NCBI RefSeq assembly: GCF_000313755.1
Contig: NZ_AMZB01000116.1
Span: 1 to 64,000, forward strand
DNA: 64,000 bases
Source of the DNA: Pseudomonas nitroreducens TX1
GTDB lineage: Bacteria; Pseudomonadota; Gammaproteobacteria; Pseudomonadales; Pseudomonadaceae
Direction of reading: 5' to 3'
The translations under genes were made by a program, and so were the position numbers. Position 1 is the stretch's first letter, and each line of letters opens with the position of its first letter. The notes under the pieces were generated by a model. The model saw only the letters and a list, made by a program, of their open reading frames with translations. It did no database searches and was not told where the DNA came from. Below are positions 54,801-62,300 of the stretch, piece by piece.

Positions 54801-55045
54801 ACGTCACCATTGCCAATGGTTCCTCGTTGTCCGACTTCAATGCCTTCGTCGCCGCCGCAAACGCATCGATGGCGACGGGCACGGCAACCAGCGGTTCTTA
54901 CATGGCCTGGAACGCTGCGGGCACGGGCAATGGGTGGCTGGTCATCGACGAGAACCACAGCAACTCGGTGGACAGTGGCGACAGCTTGATCGTGCTGACC
55001 GGGGTGAACACGGCAACTGGGTTTGCAACGACCGATATCGCCTGA
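51857..55045 (+). CDS. VCBS-repeat RTX protein, likely secreted adhesin
   Basis: A 1062-residue Ser/Thr/Asp-rich protein without Sec signal. Residues 1-155 form a unique beta-rich N-terminus starting MGESYQWDFGSV. Five VCBS-type repeats (GTLYLNS-x-SGAYKF-x-AND core) begin near residues 171, 294, 417, 538 and 659. A cadherin-like stretch follows, then RTX nonapeptides (SGDDTVFGQ, DGNDEIHGG, TGIDLLFGG; about residues 895-945) and a C-terminal type I secretion target ending TGFATTDIA. GAGGGA precedes ATG 51857. It most likely is a calcium-binding surface or biofilm protein exported by a type I system encoded elsewhere. Confidence 0.88.
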   Translation: MGESYQWDFGSVASGLQFKIVFDGTGFTVTCTSGYLDLNALWFSDGDKSAEGTVTLAKSDNSLNMNGTGITWDDVYKVSSTGLGSTGTNKASFLTAGESMSFSLATLDLPESISALLANPTLLTIGVRVTSDSSTSGEGKYVDTSGTLISSVNHAPTLATVSNGTVTDTAGDDSFANVSGTLHGSDADGNPVSYKLADSSASSGTGDSAGFNVQKSSDYGTFYLNTASGAYKFVANDAAVEGLKTTQTADFTVSATDGVADSATQTISISLNGVNDTPELNASLTAFTFIDTSGNDSFTSVTGQLTSTDRDVGDTASYAIDDSSAATGSFDVNGHVYQQKLVGNFGTLYLDTSGAYEYVPNDSAVEALEASTSESFTLKVTDDSNATATKTLTINLTGAEDAPEVTAVVAGYADTEADDTFADTTGTLNVSSRDGDTSFTFTLSGSSDSVLSGYDRQDTSSAFGTLYLNSTSGAYKFIANDAAIEALESGSIPNAVYHVTAAADGVTSADQTITITFAGAEDAPLVAPVLESYLDTAADDTFADKTGTLDVTSRDGDSSFTFALAGSSATGQLDYDLKNASSGYGTLYLNSSTGAYKFVANDAAIEGLESGNNPSAIYHVTAAADNATSSDQTITINLNGAEDAPVVAPVVASYTDTAADDTFTDKTGTLSVTSRDGDSSFTFALAGSSATGQLDYDLQNTSSIFGTLYLNSTSGAYKFVANDAAIEALQPGSNPSLVYAVTASADGATSASQSITLGITGGNDAPRDLTLTADTSNAFITGNGVPGNNGAIGTISVTAGSDPDAGGSYSFSLFSAKSGALGAASISTDASGLFAVSSAGALSSTTGLASGTIYEVTVQASQGSGATLATYNETFSVVTGTNAGTETLPGGGYDFSSGDDVIYGRQNVDIILAGSGDDTVFGQDGNDEIHGGTGIDLLFGGKDNDSFVFSTGNTGITLATADTIGDFNSANDTIVTSLAAGNVTIANGSSLSDFNAFVAAANASMATGTATSGSYMAWNAAGTGNGWLVIDENHSNSVDSGDSLIVLTGVNTATGFATTDIA
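52367..54193 (+). repeat. Five tandem repeats within the VCBS/RTX gene
   Basis: The aligned start codons lie at 52367, 52736, 53105, 53468 and 53831, giving periods of 369, 369, 363 and 363 bases (123 and 121 residues). Repeats 4 and 5 share a 42-base identical run beginning near 53545 and 53908, so the last duplication is recent or kept homogeneous. Confidence 0.88.
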
Positions 55046-55069
55046 GCCCTGGTGGAGGAACCCGCAAGA

Positions 55070-55104
55070 ACAAACGGGGCCGCGTTCTGCGGCCCCGTTT
55101 GTTT
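55070..55104. terminator. Bidirectional terminator between RTX gene and moeA
   Basis: ACAAACGGGGCCGC-GTTCT-GCGGCCCCGTTTGT: a 14-bp stem with U-rich flanks, between the convergent genes. Confidence 0.9.
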
Positions 55105-55126
55105 CCGGCTGATACCGGTCGGCCGG

Positions 55127-56341
55127 TTAGTCGAGCAACTCGCTGAACGGGATGAAGACCAGCCAATCGCCTTCAACCAGCGTCGTTCCCTCGCGCACTT
55201 CTGCCAGTCCCTCGGCCCAGGCGGCGCTGCGCAGTACACCGGAACTCTGGTTGGCGAAAGGCACAGCACGGCCGTTCTCCAGTCTTGCACGCAGGTACTC
55301 GCGGCGATTGCCTGGCTTGGTCCAGTTGAAGCCAGCTGGCACCTGCAGGCGTAAAGGCTCGACCTTCTGCATACCGAGGCGACGCATCAGGTAGGGTCGC
55401 GCCAGCAGCGCGAAGGTCACCAGGGTGGACGCCGGGTTGCCCGGCAGCCCGATCACCGGCACCTGCTGATACTGGCCCACGGTCAGTGGCTTGCCCGGCT
55501 TGATCGCCAGTTTCCACAGCGCCAGCTCGCCCGCTTCACGCAGGGCCGCACCGAGAAAATCCGCCTCGCCGACGGAAACGCCGCCGGTGGAAAGGATCAG
55601 GTCAACATTCGACAACCCGGCCAGGGCCGCGCGTGTGCGCTCCAAGTCGTCCGGAAGGATGCCGGCGTCCACCACTTCGCAACCAAAGCGCTGCAGCCAG
55701 GTGCGCAGCAGGTGCCGGTTGCTGTTGTAGATCTGCCCGAGCGCCAGCGGCTGGCCCGGTTCGACCAATTCATCGCCGGTGGACAGCAGCGCCACGCGCG
55801 GGCGGCGACGCACACTCAATTCGGCATGACCTAGCGATGCCGCCAGACCGATCTCGATCGGCCCCAGGCGCGTGCCGGCGGGCAGCACACAGTCCCCCTT
55901 GCGGGTTTCCTGGCCCTGCGGGCGTACGTGCTGTCCGGCCTTGAGTGCCTCGAGGAAACGCACGCGGCCGTCCTCCAGCACTTCGACGTTTTCCTGCATC
56001 TCGACGCAATCGGCGCCCTCGGGTACCGGCGCACCGGTGAAGATGCGCACGCAGGTGCCCGGCACCAGCGGTTCGCCCGCCTGCCCGGCGAAGATCTTCT
56101 GGCTGACCGGCAGCGCCTCGCCCTGCCAGTCGGCCTGGCGCAGCGCATAGCCGTCCATGGCGCTGTTCGGCCACGGCGGCAAGTCCAGTCCGGCCAACAG
56201 GGGCTCGGCGAGCACGCGGCCGTCAGCCTCGCTCAGCGACAGGGTCTCGGTATCGAGGATCGGCGCCTGCTCCGCCAGGCTCAGCAGGCGCGCCAGGGCG
56301 TCCTCGACCGGCAGCAGTCCCGGCTTGTCGCAGCCGCTCAT
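55127..56341 (-). CDS. moeA: Molybdopterin molybdenumtransferase MoeA
   Basis: MoeA inserts molybdate into adenylylated molybdopterin. The 404-residue protein has the MoeA N-terminal domain, the molybdopterin-binding domain with LSTGGVSVGEADF, and GLPGNPASTLVTF near residue 315. ATG 56341 lies in ATGA overlapping the moaB stop, so the genes are coupled; the longer frame starts inside moaB. Confidence 0.95.
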   Translation of the reverse strand: MSGCDKPGLLPVEDALARLLSLAEQAPILDTETLSLSEADGRVLAEPLLAGLDLPPWPNSAMDGYALRQADWQGEALPVSQKIFAGQAGEPLVPGTCVRIFTGAPVPEGADCVEMQENVEVLEDGRVRFLEALKAGQHVRPQGQETRKGDCVLPAGTRLGPIEIGLAASLGHAELSVRRRPRVALLSTGDELVEPGQPLALGQIYNSNRHLLRTWLQRFGCEVVDAGILPDDLERTRAALAGLSNVDLILSTGGVSVGEADFLGAALREAGELALWKLAIKPGKPLTVGQYQQVPVIGLPGNPASTLVTFALLARPYLMRRLGMQKVEPLRLQVPAGFNWTKPGNRREYLRARLENGRAVPFANQSSGVLRSAAWAEGLAEVREGTTLVEGDWLVFIPFSELLD

Positions 56342-56877
56342 CCGCGGCTCTCGCAGGGCGCCGCCTTTTTCAGGTGCGGAGCGAAATTGCAAGGGCGGTG
56401 GCTGGCGTCAAGCTGCTCGCCGAGAATACCGTCCCAAGCGGTGCGGCAGGCGTTGGTGGAGCCCGGCAGACAGCAGACCAGGGTGCCGTTGGCGAGGCCG
56501 GCCAGCGCACGGGACTGGACAGTGGAGGTGCCGATGTCGGCCACGGAAATCTGCCGGAACAGCTCGCCAAAGCCGTCCACTACCTTGTCCAGCAGGCAGG
56601 TTACGGCCTCCGGGGTGCTGTCGCGGCCGGTGAAGCCGGTACCGCCGGTAACCAGCACGACCTGCACTTCGTCTTCGGCAATCCAGGTCGCGACCTGGGC
56701 GCGGATGCGGTAGAGGTCATCCTTGAGCAGGACGCGGGCCGCGAGGTTGTGGCCCGCGGCCTTCAGGCGGTCGACGAACAGCTGGCCGGAGGTGTCGGTT
56801 TCCAGAGTGCGGGTATCGCTGACGGTGAGGACGGCGATGTTCAGCGGGACGAATGGCTGCTCGGCCTTGTGGCTCAT
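56338..56877 (-). CDS. moaB: Molybdenum cofactor biosynthesis protein MoaB
   Basis: A 179-residue MogA/MoaB-fold protein that adenylylates molybdopterin before MoeA acts. VLTVSDTRTLETDTSGQ and VVLVTGGTGFTGRD are the family's substrate motifs; the C-terminus contains LVCCLPGSTNACR. ATG 56877 is chosen; the frame extends into mobA on the other strand. Divergent from mobA with a 70-base gap. Confidence 0.95.
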   Translation of the reverse strand: MSHKAEQPFVPLNIAVLTVSDTRTLETDTSGQLFVDRLKAAGHNLAARVLLKDDLYRIRAQVATWIAEDEVQVVLVTGGTGFTGRDSTPEAVTCLLDKVVDGFGELFRQISVADIGTSTVQSRALAGLANGTLVCCLPGSTNACRTAWDGILGEQLDASHRPCNFAPHLKKAAPCESRG

Positions 56878-56947
56878 GATGAGGGCCCTTGCTTGTGAGG
56901 TTGGAATGCGCGGTGTTATATCACAGGCCCGCCCTGGAGACCCTGAC

Positions 56948-57532
56948 ATGCCACAAGCCCCGCTCCCCCCCTGCTCCGTCCTGATTCTCGCTGGAGGACG
57001 CGGCCAGCGCATGGGCGGCCAGGACAAGGGCCTGATGGAGTGGCAGGGCCGCCCGCTGGTGAGCTATGCGGCCGCCCTCGCCCGCCCATTCAGCGACGAT
57101 CTGATTATTTCCTGCAACCGCAACGCGGACGTCTACGCCGGCTTCGCCGACCGCCTGGTACAGGATGACAGCACGGACTTCCCCGGCCCGCTGGCCGGTA
57201 TCCGGGCAGGCCTGGCCATCGCGCGTCATTCGCACTTGCTGGTTCTTCCCTGCGATGCGCCGCGCCTGGATGCCGAGTTGCTGCAGCGCCTGCTGCGCGC
57301 ATCGGCCGCAGAGCCGGACGTCGTACACATGCTGCGCTGCGGCACGCAGTGGGAGCCTTTGTTCAGCATCATCCCAGTGGCGATGTGCGCGTCGATAGAG
57401 GAAGCCTGGAACCAGGGCGATCGCAGCCCCCGTTACGTTTTCTCGAAACTGGGCCTGCAAGCGGTGGATTGCCCAGCCGACGACCCACGCCTGGCCAACC
57501 TGAATACCCCGGAGCTGCTCTATCGCGCCTGA
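56948..57532 (+). CDS. mobA: Molybdenum cofactor guanylyltransferase MobA
   Basis: MobA converts Mo-molybdopterin to the guanine dinucleotide cofactor with GTP. The 194 residues begin MPQAPLPPCSVLILAGGRGQ, followed by RMGGQDKGLMEW, the nucleotide-binding motif. FPGPLAGIRAGL and LPCDAPRL are further family segments. CTGGAGA precedes ATG 56948. The three Mo-cofactor genes moeA, moaB and mobA thus stand together. Confidence 0.95.
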   Translation: MPQAPLPPCSVLILAGGRGQRMGGQDKGLMEWQGRPLVSYAAALARPFSDDLIISCNRNADVYAGFADRLVQDDSTDFPGPLAGIRAGLAIARHSHLLVLPCDAPRLDAELLQRLLRASAAEPDVVHMLRCGTQWEPLFSIIPVAMCASIEEAWNQGDRSPRYVFSKLGLQAVDCPADDPRLANLNTPELLYRA

Positions 57533-57626
57533 TAGCAACGCATTCGAAAATTTTCCGGGAACTATGCCGTAGTCCTCCCGGTCAGACTTTTCGTACTTTT
57601 TTGTTCGCTCATCAGGAGATTCACTA

Positions 57627-57848
57627 ATGAACAAACGGATGCTTCCCGCCTTCCTGCTCGCCCTGGGCTTCGGAGTGCTCGCAGGTTGCTCCACTCCGTC
57701 GGTCATCACCCTGAACGATGGTCGCGAGATTCAGTCGGTCGACAAGCCCAAGTACGACGAAGAATCCGGCTTCTATGAGTTCGAACAGCTGGATGGCAAA
57801 ACCGCCCGTGTGAACAAGGATCAGGTACGGACCGTCAAGGACCTCTGA
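57627..57848 (+). CDS. YgdI/YgdR-type small lipoprotein
   Basis: A 73-residue protein with a lipoprotein signal ending LAGC (Cys21) and an SH3-like mature domain TPSVITLNDGREIQSVDKP. This is the YgdI/YgdR family of small outer-membrane lipoproteins; role unknown. TCAGGAG precedes the ATG. It is followed by a strong terminator. Confidence 0.93.
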   Translation: MNKRMLPAFLLALGFGVLAGCSTPSVITLNDGREIQSVDKPKYDEESGFYEFEQLDGKTARVNKDQVRTVKDL

Positions 57849-57865
57849 TTCTCCCGGTGGTGAAA

Positions 57866-57903
57866 ACGCCCCGCAGGCCCCTGATCGGTCTGCGGGGCGT
57901 TCG
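57866..57903 (+). terminator. Terminator of the YgdI-type gene
   Basis: ACGCCCCGCAG and CTGCGGGGCGT pair over 11 bp around a 13-base loop, followed by TCGCGTTT. Confidence 0.82.
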
Positions 57904-57952
57904 CGTTTCCTGGGGCGGGAAAATCTTTTTTCAGAAATTTTTCGCTAACCCC

Positions 57953-57980
57953 TTGTGCATCAAAAGTTTTTCGGTAGAAT
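57953..57980 (+). promoter_or_regulatory. Probable sigma-70 promoter of tRNA-Pro
   Basis: TTGTGC (57953-57958) and TAGAAT (57975-57980) are separated by 16 bases, and a GC-rich GCGCGCC discriminator follows, as usual for stable RNA promoters. Confidence 0.6.
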
Positions 57981-57993
57981 GCGCGCCATCAAA

Positions 57994-58070
57994 CGGAGCG
58001 TAGCGCAGCTTGGTAGCGCGTCTCGTTCGGGACGAGAAGGTCGCTGGTTCGAATCCAGTCGCTCCGACCA
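57994..58070 (+). tRNA. tRNA-Pro (anticodon CGG)
   Basis: A 77-base cloverleaf: the acceptor CGGAGCG pairs with CGCTCCG, the anticodon stem TCTCG/CGAGA encloses loop TTCGGGA with anticodon CGG (reads CCG), and the T-arm has GGTTCGAATCC. CCA is encoded. Confidence 0.97.
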
Positions 58071-58077
58071 AATCCCG

Positions 58078-58105
58078 AAAACCCGCCTAACAGCGGGTTT
58101 TTTAT
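58078..58105 (+). terminator. Terminator of tRNA-Pro
   Basis: AAACCCGC-CTAACA-GCGGGTTT followed by TTTTATT; eight bases after the tRNA. Confidence 0.93.
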
Positions 58106-58240
58106 TGCCTGCGATTTTTCCCCTGATGTGAGTCCGCAGGCACAAAAAGCCCGTCGCAAGGACGGGTTATTTTCATGGGCAATCCCCCGCTGTCGCACCG
58201 GCGCCGCTCAAGGCTGAGCGGCGCTTGAGCCCGCAGTGCC

Positions 58241-58504
58241 TCAGCGACTGAGGAAAGCGGCGACCTGCTCGGCGTCGAACGGCCAGTTGAGTTCGGCGCC
58301 AGAATCGCAACGACGCAACACGGGGATAGTCAGGCCGTACTGCTCGACCCAATCCTCGCGGTCGGCGATGTCCACCAGTTCGACCATCAGGCCATGCTCG
58401 ACAAAGGGCATCAGCACCGCTTCGGCCACTTCGCAAAGATGGCAGCCGAGGGTGCCGAAGAGCTGGCATTCCGGCGGCAGGTTGGGCTCCTTGATTGGCG
58501 ACAT
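58241..58504 (-). CDS. Glutaredoxin-family protein
   Basis: An 87-residue thioredoxin-fold protein with C21-H-L-C24 as the redox motif in GTLGCHLCEVAE, and TIPVLRR as the cis-Pro segment. It is a short glutaredoxin-like protein (DUF836/NrdH-like). It lies three bases downstream of the TetR gene in the same direction, so they are co-transcribed. Confidence 0.9.
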   Translation of the reverse strand: MSPIKEPNLPPECQLFGTLGCHLCEVAEAVLMPFVEHGLMVELVDIADREDWVEQYGLTIPVLRRCDSGAELNWPFDAEQVAAFLSR

Positions 58505-58507
58505 GCT

Positions 58508-59065
58508 TCAGACTCCGGCGTGCTTGAGCAGAGTATCGGCCACGGCACGGGCCTCGCGCCCCTGATGCGCCGGCCCCTGCATGTGCGCCATCACCAGCAC
58601 GCCCTCAAGCAGGTATTGCAGTTGCCGAGCCAGCGCTTCCGGCTCCGCTGCGCCGAGTCGCGCCAACTGGGCGGCAAAGAAACGCCCCAGGAAAGCCTTG
58701 TGCTCGGCGGCCTGCTGATGAATGGGGTGTTCGCGATCATGGAATTCACCGGCGGCGTGGATAAAGGCGCAGCCGCAGAAATCAGGGGCGTTGAGCACTT
58801 CCTGCAAGCCGTCGAAAACCGCCAGGATCGCCTCGCGGGGCGCCAGAATGCGTTCGGCCACCTCCATGCGTTCGACCATGCGGACGTGACGCTCTTCCAG
58901 CGCGGCCATGATCAGCTCGTCCTTGGACTTGAAGTGCTTGTACAGCGTCATTTTCGCAACGCCCGACTCGGCGAGGATCCGGTCGATACCGGTGGCGTGG
59001 TAGCCCTCGCGGTAGAACAGATCCTGTGCGGTGGCGAGCAGCAGCTCGCGTTTGCTGGATGCCAT
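58508..59065 (-). CDS. TetR-family transcriptional regulator
   Basis: A 185-residue regulator. The helix-turn-helix spans about residues 1-50 (LFYREGYHATGIDRILAESG, then KMTLYKHFKSKDEL). The C-terminal part has CGCAFIHAAGEF, so two Cys (CGC) may sense thiol-reactive compounds; this fits a divergent glutathione S-transferase and a co-transcribed glutaredoxin. An inverted repeat at 59177-59190 is the likely operator. ATG 59065 is selected over 59158, which lies in the promoter region. Confidence 0.9.
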   Translation of the reverse strand: MASSKRELLLATAQDLFYREGYHATGIDRILAESGVAKMTLYKHFKSKDELIMAALEERHVRMVERMEVAERILAPREAILAVFDGLQEVLNAPDFCGCAFIHAAGEFHDREHPIHQQAAEHKAFLGRFFAAQLARLGAAEPEALARQLQYLLEGVLVMAHMQGPAHQGREARAVADTLLKHAGV

Positions 59066-59176
59066 GGCATTCCCTCCTGACCGGACATTATGCGCGAGGC
59101 TCGACGCCCAGGGGAGCCGGACAATTGCAGGGCGACAGCGGATCCGATTGGCCGGCAATCATTTCGCTTGAACTAT

Positions 59177-59190
59177 ACAGACCTGTCTGT
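59177..59190. promoter_or_regulatory. Likely operator of the TetR regulator
   Basis: ACAGAC-CT-GTCTGT is a perfect 6-bp inverted repeat with flanking TAT/CTA partial symmetry. It lies between the TetR gene and the divergent glutathione S-transferase gene, as TetR-type sites do. Confidence 0.65.
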
Positions 59191-59240
59191 CTAATATCTA
59201 CCACATCGCCGTCCCGGCAACATCGCAAAGGACTCACGCC

Positions 59241-59837
59241 ATGAAACTCCACGACGTCGCGCTTTCCGGTAATTGCTACAAGGTTCGGTTGTTTCTCGGG
59301 CTCATCGGGCAGAGAGCCGAGCTGTTGCCGGTGGACCTGATGGGCGGCGCGCACAAGCGCCCGGCCTTCCTGGCGATCAACCCGCGCGGTCAGGTGCCGG
59401 CGCTGGAGGATGGCGAGCTGCGCCTTGGCGACTCCCACGCCATCCTCGCTTACCTGGCCCGGCAGTACGCCGAGCCGCACTGGTACCCGCAGGATGCCAT
59501 CACCCAGGGGCGCATCGCCAACTGGATGAGCTTCTCGGCCAACGAGGTGCAGCACGGCCTGGCGATGGCCCGGGTAATCCAGCTGTTCAAGCGCCCCGGT
59601 GACCTGGCCGCCGCCCAGGCCAAGGGCCGCCATGCCTTGGAACTGCTCGATGCGACGCTGGCCGATCACCGCTGGCTGGCGCAGACCGACAGGCCGAGCA
59701 TCGCCGATATTGCCATCTATCCCTACGTCACCCTGGCGCCGGAGGGCGGCCTGGAGCCGTGCGGCTATCCCTACGTGCAGGACTGGCTGGCCCGTGTGCG
59801 TGCCCTGCCAGGCTACGTCGCGCAACCCGCCTTCTGA
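59241..59837 (+). CDS. Glutathione S-transferase family protein
   Basis: A 198-residue GST with an N-terminal thioredoxin-like domain (MKLHDVALSGNCYKVRLFL, INPRGQVPALEDGE, DSHAILAYLARQY) and a C-terminal helical domain (TDRPSIADIAIYPYV). Ser9 may be the catalytic residue. Substrate unknown; a role in removing electrophiles is likely given the regulator and glutaredoxin next door. Confidence 0.93.
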   Translation: MKLHDVALSGNCYKVRLFLGLIGQRAELLPVDLMGGAHKRPAFLAINPRGQVPALEDGELRLGDSHAILAYLARQYAEPHWYPQDAITQGRIANWMSFSANEVQHGLAMARVIQLFKRPGDLAAAQAKGRHALELLDATLADHRWLAQTDRPSIADIAIYPYVTLAPEGGLEPCGYPYVQDWLARVRALPGYVAQPAF

Positions 59838-59919
59838 CGCTCATCTAACGCCCTGTTGATTGCCCGCGTCGTCGTTCAAGCGGCGGCGCTCCCCTTCGCT
59901 TCAGAAAAAGGAAAATCCG

Positions 59920-60786
59920 ATGCGTCTCCCATCCCTGCTGCTGGCCGGGCTGTTCGCCCTCACCTGTCTGAACCTCCAGGCCGCGGACCTGCGTTTCTCG
60001 CTGATCCGCACCTCAGGCATCACCACGCTGGATGCGTTGACCGTGGCAGGCGGCGACTGGACGAGAAAGGTTCCGATGAACCACACCGCCGTGCTGGTCC
60101 AGCACCATGCCGCCACCTTGCTCTTCGATACCGGTCTGGGCAGCCAGGCGGACGCGCAGTTCAAGCAGGACATGCCCTGGTGGGACAAGCCACTGTTCCG
60201 TTACGAGGGCCTGAAACCCGCGCGCGATCAACTGCAGGGCAGCGGCATCGCCATCGACCGGATCATCCTGTCCCATGCCCATTGGGACCATGCCTCAGCC
60301 TTGTCGGACTTCCCCGAAGTCCCGGTCTGGGCAACCTATGAAGAGATCAACTACGCCCATATCGCCCAGCCGCCGGCGGTGTTCCCCAGCCAGTTCCGTC
60401 ATCCGGTGAAATGGGTGCCCTTCCAGTTCGAATCCGGCCCTTTCCTGAGCTACGACCGCAGCCTCGACCTGTTCGGCGACGGCAGCCTGGTGCTCGTACC
60501 CATGGGCGGCCATACCCCTGGGGCGGTGGGTCTGTTCATCACCCTCGACGAGGGTCGGCGCTACTTTTTCAGCGGCGACACCACCTGGCGGCTGTCCGGC
60601 TTCACCGGCCCCCACGAAAAGTTCTGGATCAGCCGCAACATGGTGGACAACAACCGCGAGCAGACCCTCGCCGAAGTGGCCCGCGTGCATGAACTGATGC
60701 TTGCCCATCCAACGCTCACCGTTGTGCCCGCCCACGACGCTCAAGTGCAGGACAAGCTGGGCTACTACCCCCACTGGGTGCAGTGA
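59920..60786 (+). CDS. Secreted metallo-beta-lactamase-fold hydrolase
   Basis: A 288-residue protein with signal peptide (MRLPSLLLAGLFALTCLNLQA) and the metal motif H119-x-H121-x-D123-H124 in LSHAHWDHAS, GGHTPGAVGL as the second His, and FSGDTTWR for the bridging Asp. Related proteins include AHL lactonase-like and other hydrolases; the substrate is unknown. AAAAGGAAAA precedes ATG 59920. It follows the GST gene by 82 bases and may belong to the same transcript. Confidence 0.9.
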   Translation: MRLPSLLLAGLFALTCLNLQAADLRFSLIRTSGITTLDALTVAGGDWTRKVPMNHTAVLVQHHAATLLFDTGLGSQADAQFKQDMPWWDKPLFRYEGLKPARDQLQGSGIAIDRIILSHAHWDHASALSDFPEVPVWATYEEINYAHIAQPPAVFPSQFRHPVKWVPFQFESGPFLSYDRSLDLFGDGSLVLVPMGGHTPGAVGLFITLDEGRRYFFSGDTTWRLSGFTGPHEKFWISRNMVDNNREQTLAEVARVHELMLAHPTLTVVPAHDAQVQDKLGYYPHWVQ

Positions 60787-60963
60787 AAGCCACGCCAGTC
60801 GCCGATTGGCGCTTCAATAGCCCGCTTACCAATCAGCGACTAAGGTCTAAGAGTCGTCAACATTCGGTAATGATTTAGTAGATAGGCTGTAACAGATTGA
60901 CATGCCGGCCCTGATCCAGTCGGCATCATCAAACTGCCCCAAGCGCTCGAGGAGACAATAACA

Positions 60964-62235
60964 ATGAGCAAGACCCCGATCGCCCGTGCCGTGGCCTTGG
61001 CCACGCTGGGTACCAGCTTGACCGTTCCGACCATTGCCCATGCCGACTTCATCAAGGACAGCAAGGCCACCGTCGAACTGCGCAACTTCTACTTCAACCG
61101 CGACTTCCGCCAGGACAGCCCGGCCCCTAGCCAGAACAAGGCCGAAGAATGGGCACAGGGCTTCATCCTCAAATACGAATCGGGCTACACCGACGGTACC
61201 ATCGGTGTCGGCGTCGACGCCCTGGGCACCCTGGGCCTGAAACTCGATTCCTCGCCTGACCGCAGCGGCACCGGCCTGCTGCAGCGTTCCTCCAGCGACA
61301 AGCGCGCCGAAGACAGCTACGGCGACCTGGGCGTTACCGCCAAGCTTCGCGCCTCCAAGACCACCCTGAAGGGCGGCACCCTGATGCCGAAGATGCCGGT
61401 GGTGCAATTCAACGACACGCGCCTGCTGCCACAGACCTTCAGCGGTTTCGCCCTGAACTCCGCGGAACTCGAGGGCCTGACCGTCGACGGCGGCCGTCTC
61501 TACCAGGTCAACCAGCGCGACTCCTCGGACTACGAGGACATGACCATCACCGGCGGCGGCAAGCGCAACATCAAGTTGGGCGATAGCCTCACATCCAACA
61601 AGTTCCTGTTCGGCGGCCTCACCTACAAGTGGACCGACAGCCTGAGCACCAGCTACCACTACGGCGGCCTGGAAGACATCTACAAGCAGCACTACCTGGG
61701 CCTGATCCACGTGCTGCCGATTGCCGATAAACAGTCGCTGAAGTCCGACATCCGCTGGGCCAAGTCCGATGACGATGGCGGCAGCAACGTCGACAACAAG
61801 GCGCTCAACGCCATGTTCACCTACGCCCTGGGCTATCACGCCTTCGGCGTCGGCTACCAGAAGATGAGCGGCGACACCGGCTTCGCCTACATCAACGGCA
61901 CCGACCCCTACCTGGTGAACTACATCCAGATCGGCGACTTCGCCAACAAGGACGAAAAGTCCTGGCAGGCACGCTACGACTACAACTTCGCCGGCCTCGG
62001 CATCCCCGGCCTGACCTTCATGACCCGCTACGTGAAAGGCGACAACATCGACCTGATCACCACCGACGGCGAAGGCAAGGAATGGGAACGCGACACCGAC
62101 ATTGCCTACGTCTTCCAGGACGGCCCGCTGAAGAACCTGGGCGTGAAATGGCGTAACGCGACCATGCGCACCAACTACACCAACGATTACGACGAAAACC
62201 GTCTGATCGTCAGCTACACCATGCCGCTCTGGTAA
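60964..62235 (+). CDS. opdQ: OprD-family outer-membrane porin (OpdQ-like)
   Basis: A 423-residue porin of the OprD family: signal peptide (MSKTPIARAVALATLGTSLTVPTIAHA), then DFIKDSKATVELRNFYFNRD, the standard OprD start, and a C-terminal aromatic residue (YTMPLW). The family takes up amino acids, small acids or sugars. By position (PA3038-like) it resembles OpdQ, but substrate is not shown by sequence. GAGGAGACAA precedes ATG. Terminated by a bidirectional hairpin. Confidence 0.9.
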   Translation: MSKTPIARAVALATLGTSLTVPTIAHADFIKDSKATVELRNFYFNRDFRQDSPAPSQNKAEEWAQGFILKYESGYTDGTIGVGVDALGTLGLKLDSSPDRSGTGLLQRSSSDKRAEDSYGDLGVTAKLRASKTTLKGGTLMPKMPVVQFNDTRLLPQTFSGFALNSAELEGLTVDGGRLYQVNQRDSSDYEDMTITGGGKRNIKLGDSLTSNKFLFGGLTYKWTDSLSTSYHYGGLEDIYKQHYLGLIHVLPIADKQSLKSDIRWAKSDDDGGSNVDNKALNAMFTYALGYHAFGVGYQKMSGDTGFAYINGTDPYLVNYIQIGDFANKDEKSWQARYDYNFAGLGIPGLTFMTRYVKGDNIDLITTDGEGKEWERDTDIAYVFQDGPLKNLGVKWRNATMRTNYTNDYDENRLIVSYTMPLW

Positions 62236-62251
62236 CCCGCACGGCATGACG

Positions 62252-62281
62252 AAAAAGCCCGGCATCTGCCGGGCTTTTTTT
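62252..62281. terminator. Bidirectional terminator between opdQ and amt
   Basis: AAAAAGCCCGGC-ATCT-GCCGGGCTTTTTTT, a 12-bp stem with U-tracts on both strands. Confidence 0.94.
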
Positions 62282-62300
62282 GCTCCTAAGGCCTTGCGTC

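Noticed and set aside
57960-58145. Minus-strand frame across the tRNA
   Set aside because: It overlaps a perfect tRNA-Pro and its terminator.
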